Both the position numbers and the translations under genes were made by a program. From Nonomuraea sp. MG754425 (GTDB taxonomy: Bacteria > Actinomycetota > Actinomycetes > Streptosporangiales > Streptosporangiaceae), in contig NZ_SSXE01000053.1 of the NCBI RefSeq assembly GCF_021699195.1, forward strand, positions 1 to 49,759: DNA of 49,759 nt. The letters run 5' to 3'. Below are positions 47,282-49,759 of this stretch, in pieces. The notes under the pieces were generated by a model, which did no database searches, was not told the origin of the DNA, and was given only the letters and a program-made list of their open reading frames with translations. Within the stretch, counting starts at the first letter, position 1. Each line of letters begins with the position of its first letter.

Positions 47282-48004
47282 TCAGCACAGGAGCGAGCGG
47301 CCGGTGGGGGACAGCCGCAGCATCCGGGGGGCGGCGCACTGCTCGCGCTCGATGCCCGGCAGGATCTCGTCCCGCATGAGGGGATGGGCCCGCAACCGGG
47401 CGAGGTGCCGCCGGTAGGCGTCCTCGTCGGGGTGGGAGGTGACGAGCGCGGCGACGTTCTCCCCGGTGCGGACCGGCAGCCGGGGGAACGTGTTCGGCGC
47501 CGTCTCGGTGGTGAGGACGGCCAGCGGCGCGGGGCCGATCGTGCGGAGCACGGGGAGCAGGCCGTCCCGGATCAGCGCGACGCCGTCGGGCCGGCCGGGC
47601 GGGAAGGACCACACGGTGGCGGCCACGAACCGCCCCGGTGCCGGAGCGCCGGCCCGCGGCCGCTCGGACGGGTGCACGACGGGGGCGCCCGCGTCCGAGA
47701 GCGGGCGCAGGAGGAGCACGTCGTCGGAGTCGATCATGGTGGCGTTGGCCCGGGGGCCGTGCTCGGCCCAGACGGGGCCGCCGTAGAAGGACGTCAGCGC
47801 GTGCTGCCGTGCCGTCATGTCCCGGAACCCGCGCAGCCAGACGAAACGATCCGCGTCGTCGAGGTCGCGGAACTGGCCGAGCACCACCATCCCGGCCGCT
47901 TCCTGGGATTCGACGAACTCGCGGTCGAACAGCTCGATGAGCTCGTCGCGCCGGCCGGGCCGCAGCGTGTACTGGCGCAGCTCGATCACTGCGGGAAGGG
48001 GCAT
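47282..48004 (-). CDS. NIPSNAP-family protein
   Basis: A 240-residue protein of two ferredoxin-like repeats: VIELRQYTLRPGRRDELIEL, FDREFVESQEAAGMVVLGQF, FVWLRGFRDMTARQHALTSF. This is the NIPSNAP/EthD-related dimeric alpha-beta-barrel fold. Catalytic role unknown. The ATG has an AGGAG site. It is divergent from a WYL-domain regulator, which may control it. Confidence 0.9.
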   Translation of the reverse strand: MPLPAVIELRQYTLRPGRRDELIELFDREFVESQEAAGMVVLGQFRDLDDADRFVWLRGFRDMTARQHALTSFYGGPVWAEHGPRANATMIDSDDVLLLRPLSDAGAPVVHPSERPRAGAPAPGRFVAATVWSFPPGRPDGVALIRDGLLPVLRTIGPAPLAVLTTETAPNTFPRLPVRTGENVAALVTSHPDEDAYRRHLARLRAHPLMRDEILPGIEREQCAAPRMLRLSPTGRSLLC

Positions 48005-48087
48005 GGCAGGCTCCTGCTCGGTTCTCTTCTGCGGACGAGAGCCGACGCTAAGGGGAGCGTGTGCCAGGGGCTGTCAGGGTTTGCGGG

Positions 48088-48093
48088 CAGAAT
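48088..48093 (+). promoter_or_regulatory. -10 box of the WYL regulator gene (leaderless)
   Basis: CAGAAT is 6 bases before the ATG at 48100. The fit to TANNNT is weak. Confidence 0.3.
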
Positions 48094-48099
48094 GTGCCC

Positions 48100-49098
48100 A
48101 TGACTGCCGGTCGACTGCTGTCGGTGCTGCTGTTGCTGCAATCCCGTGGCCGCGTGTCCGCGCGGGCGCTCGCCGGCGAGCTGGGCGTCTCCGTACGGAC
48201 CGCCTACCGTGACCTGGCACGGCTGCAGGCCGCCGGGGTGCCGCTCTACGCCGAGCCGGGGCCCGGCGGCGGTTACCGGCTGGTCGGCGGCTACCGCACC
48301 CGCCTGACCGGGATGAGCGAGGGCGAGGCTCGGGCGCTGTTCTTCGCCGGGCTGCCCGGACCCGCCGCCGACCTGGGGCTCTCGGCGGAGGTGACGGCGG
48401 CCCGGCTGAAGCTGCTGGCCTCGCTGCCGGCGGGGCTGCGCGAGGAGGCGACGCGGACCGCGGCGGTCTTCCACCTGGACGCTCCCGGCTGGTACCGGGA
48501 AGCCGAACCGGCGCCGTACCTGCCGCTGTTCGTGGACGCGGTGCTCACCCGGCATGCGGTGGACGTGCGTTACCGTCGCTGGCGCGCGCCGCAGGAGGTG
48601 CGCCGCCGTCTTCGTCCCCACGGCCTGGTGCTCAAGGCCGGCGTCTGGTATCTCGTGGCCGCCTCGGAGCACCGGATCGCGACCTACCGGGTGGCCCAGG
48701 TCCTCGACGCGGCGCTGAGCGACGAGCGGTTCGACCGGCCTGCCGGCTTCGACCTGGCCGCGTACTGGACCGCCTACCTCGACGACTTCCGGGCCCGCCG
48801 CCACACCGGCACGGCCACCATCCGCCTGTCCCCGCGAGGCCGCCGGCGCCTGGCCGACAACGTCCCGGCCGAGGTGGTCCGGGCGGTCGAGTGCACGGCG
48901 GCCGCCGTCGGCGACGACGGCTGGGTCGAGGCCGTCATCCCGACCGAGAGCACCGAGCACGCCTGCGGCGAACTGCTGCGGCTCGGCGTCGATGTCGAGG
49001 TCGTCGCCCCGCCCGAGCTGCGCCGGGCCATGGCCGCCACGGTGGAGACGCTCGCCGGGGTGTACGGATCCGCCGGCGTGGGACCACCGGTGCGGTGA
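48100..49098 (+). CDS. YafY-type WYL-domain transcriptional regulator
   Basis: A 332-residue regulator. The N-terminal HTH_11 (LLSVLLLLQSRGRVSARALA, GELGVSVRTAYRDLARLQAA) is followed by GPGGGYRLVGGYRT, a WYL-type domain (VRYRRWRAPQEVRRRLRPHG, LVLKAGVWYLVAA) and a C-terminal WCX extension. WYL domains sense small ligands or nucleic acid and often work with stress genes. The start at 48100 gives a family-like N-terminus; a longer frame from 48061 lacks support. Confidence 0.92.
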   Translation: MTAGRLLSVLLLLQSRGRVSARALAGELGVSVRTAYRDLARLQAAGVPLYAEPGPGGGYRLVGGYRTRLTGMSEGEARALFFAGLPGPAADLGLSAEVTAARLKLLASLPAGLREEATRTAAVFHLDAPGWYREAEPAPYLPLFVDAVLTRHAVDVRYRRWRAPQEVRRRLRPHGLVLKAGVWYLVAASEHRIATYRVAQVLDAALSDERFDRPAGFDLAAYWTAYLDDFRARRHTGTATIRLSPRGRRRLADNVPAEVVRAVECTAAAVGDDGWVEAVIPTESTEHACGELLRLGVDVEVVAPPELRRAMAATVETLAGVYGSAGVGPPVR

Positions 49099-49132
49099 AG
49101 CGAACCGAAAGCGAACTTATAACGCTTCTGTC

Positions 49133-49138
49133 TATCTT
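49133..49138 (+). promoter_or_regulatory. -10 box of the small secreted protein gene
   Basis: TATCTT lies 8 bases before the ATG at 49147. An inverted repeat AAGCG/CGCTT (49109-49113, 49123-49127) precedes it, and TATAAC at 49118-49123 is a second possible -10. Confidence 0.4.
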
Positions 49139-49146
49139 CAAGCCCC

Positions 49147-49650
49147 ATGACAACGAACCTTCACCGATTCGGCCACCTGGCGCGCGGTGCCGTCGCCGCG
49201 GCGGCGGCGGTCGCGATCGGACTCGCCACCGTTCCGCCGGCCTCGGCCGCAGCCCGTCCCGCCGCGGCGACGGGCAGTGGCGCTGTCAAGTGGAAGTGCG
49301 CCTTCGGCGGCGACTACAACATCGAGAAGAAACTGTCCAACAAGATCACCCCACGGTCGAAGAAGACCGGCAAGGGGACGGTGGACCTGCGGGCCGGGTG
49401 GTACAAAGGCAAGCAGTACGGCTGGGCGAGAGTGCGCAGCCCCAAGAGCACCAAGCAGTTCACCATGATCGAGGTGGACACCAACGGCGACGGGAAGCCC
49501 GACGACGAGTGGGGCACGATCGTCAGGGTGGAGAAGTTCACCTGCGCCAATCCGGCCTCCTCGAACTCCAAGCTCGCCTTCCGTGCGTGCATCACCGCCA
49601 AGAGCGAGGCCAGGTGCACGTCTTCCACCTACCGGACCTCCTGGTGGTAG
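49147..49650 (+). CDS. Small basic secreted protein, unknown
   Basis: A 167-residue exported protein. A signal peptide (LARGAVAAAAAVAIGLATVP) has a cleavage site near ASAAA. The mature part is Lys-rich with four cysteines (WKCAFGG, FTCANPA, RACITA, ARCTSS), suggesting two disulfides. DTNGDGKPDDEW resembles a calcium-binding loop. I do not recognise the family. There is no ribosome-binding site, so the mRNA may be leaderless. Confidence 0.8.
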   Translation: MTTNLHRFGHLARGAVAAAAAVAIGLATVPPASAAARPAAATGSGAVKWKCAFGGDYNIEKKLSNKITPRSKKTGKGTVDLRAGWYKGKQYGWARVRSPKSTKQFTMIEVDTNGDGKPDDEWGTIVRVEKFTCANPASSNSKLAFRACITAKSEARCTSSTYRTSWW

Positions 49651-49759
49651 ACCTGGCGGGCTAGTACTACATAGCTAGATCTGCATGTGTTGGAGGCGCA
49701 GGCGCTGCCGGAAGTGGTGCCTGCGCGCTGTGGCCTGATGTCGGCGGCGGAGGGCTGAC
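49651..49759 (+). other. Right-edge region, unassigned
   Basis: About 109 bases to the window end. A short AT-richer patch (49662-49688, with GCTAG twice) breaks the high GC level and is followed by a GC-rich stretch whose frames close at 49758. It could be the edge of an insertion element or only intergenic DNA. Confidence 0.3.

Noticed and set aside
49651..49759. Insertion sequence end at the right edge
   Set aside because: No terminal inverted repeat or transposase frame can be confirmed in 109 bases; kept only as an unassigned region.

Overview
This is a very GC-rich, gene-dense stretch of a chromosome from an actinomycete. The codon third positions are almost all G or C, start codons are often GTG, and neighbouring genes often overlap by ATGA or GTGA. 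Many genes appear to have a TANNNT -10 box only 6-8 bases before the start codon, which suggests leaderless mRNAs. Gene content (many TetR-type regulators, secreted beta-propeller and beta-trefoil proteins, rare TTA codons) fits a Streptosporangiales or Streptomyces-like soil bacterium. The genus is inference. No rRNA, tRNA, CRISPR array or complete insertion sequence was seen.

Layout. 1-2.4 kb: end of an unknown gene, a lipoprotein, a DUF4440/NTF2-like protein and a phosphotransferase. 1.7-4.8 kb: a TetR regulator divergent from a quinone-oxidoreductase/MFS-exporter pair, with two copies of a 15-bp operator between them. 4.8-5.6 kb: methyltransferase. 5.6-10.8 kb: an amine or amino-acid use operon (sodium/solute symporter, 42-residue membrane protein, FAD amino-acid oxidase, binding protein without signal peptide) divergent from a PucR/CdaR-type activator. 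11-16.6 kb: alpha/beta hydrolase; TetR divergent from a BASS-type importer coupled to a cytosolic sulfatase. 15.9-23.3 kb: a run of TetR/oxidoreductase pairs, each with its own palindrome, including an overlapping TetR-orotate phosphoribosyltransferase pair. 23.4-28.7 kb: ABC-F ATPase, a hypothetical protein, and two secreted proteins on either side of a TrmB/LuxR-like regulator. 28.8-32.5 kb: PadR-controlled MacB-type ABC exporter. 32.6-44.7 kb: a catabolic region with a tandem two-HTH TetR protein, an EthD-like protein, a small unknown protein, an Nramp transporter, a CoA-acylating semialdehyde dehydrogenase, an OFA-type MFS carrier, a [3Fe-4S] ferredoxin, a NuoF-like flavoprotein, an alpha/beta hydrolase, a Rieske protein and two paralogous amidohydrolases. 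44.9-49.7 kb: a membrane protein, another TetR/SDR pair, a 36-residue membrane peptide, a NIPSNAP protein, a WYL regulator and a small secreted protein.

The main themes are eight TetR-family genes (nine HTH modules) paired with redox enzymes or transporters, and an apparently uncharacterised catabolic operon. That operon carries an electron-transfer set (NuoF-like flavoprotein, ferredoxin, Rieske protein) without any oxygenase in the window, plus a second amidohydrolase that has lost acidic metal-site residues kept in its partner.
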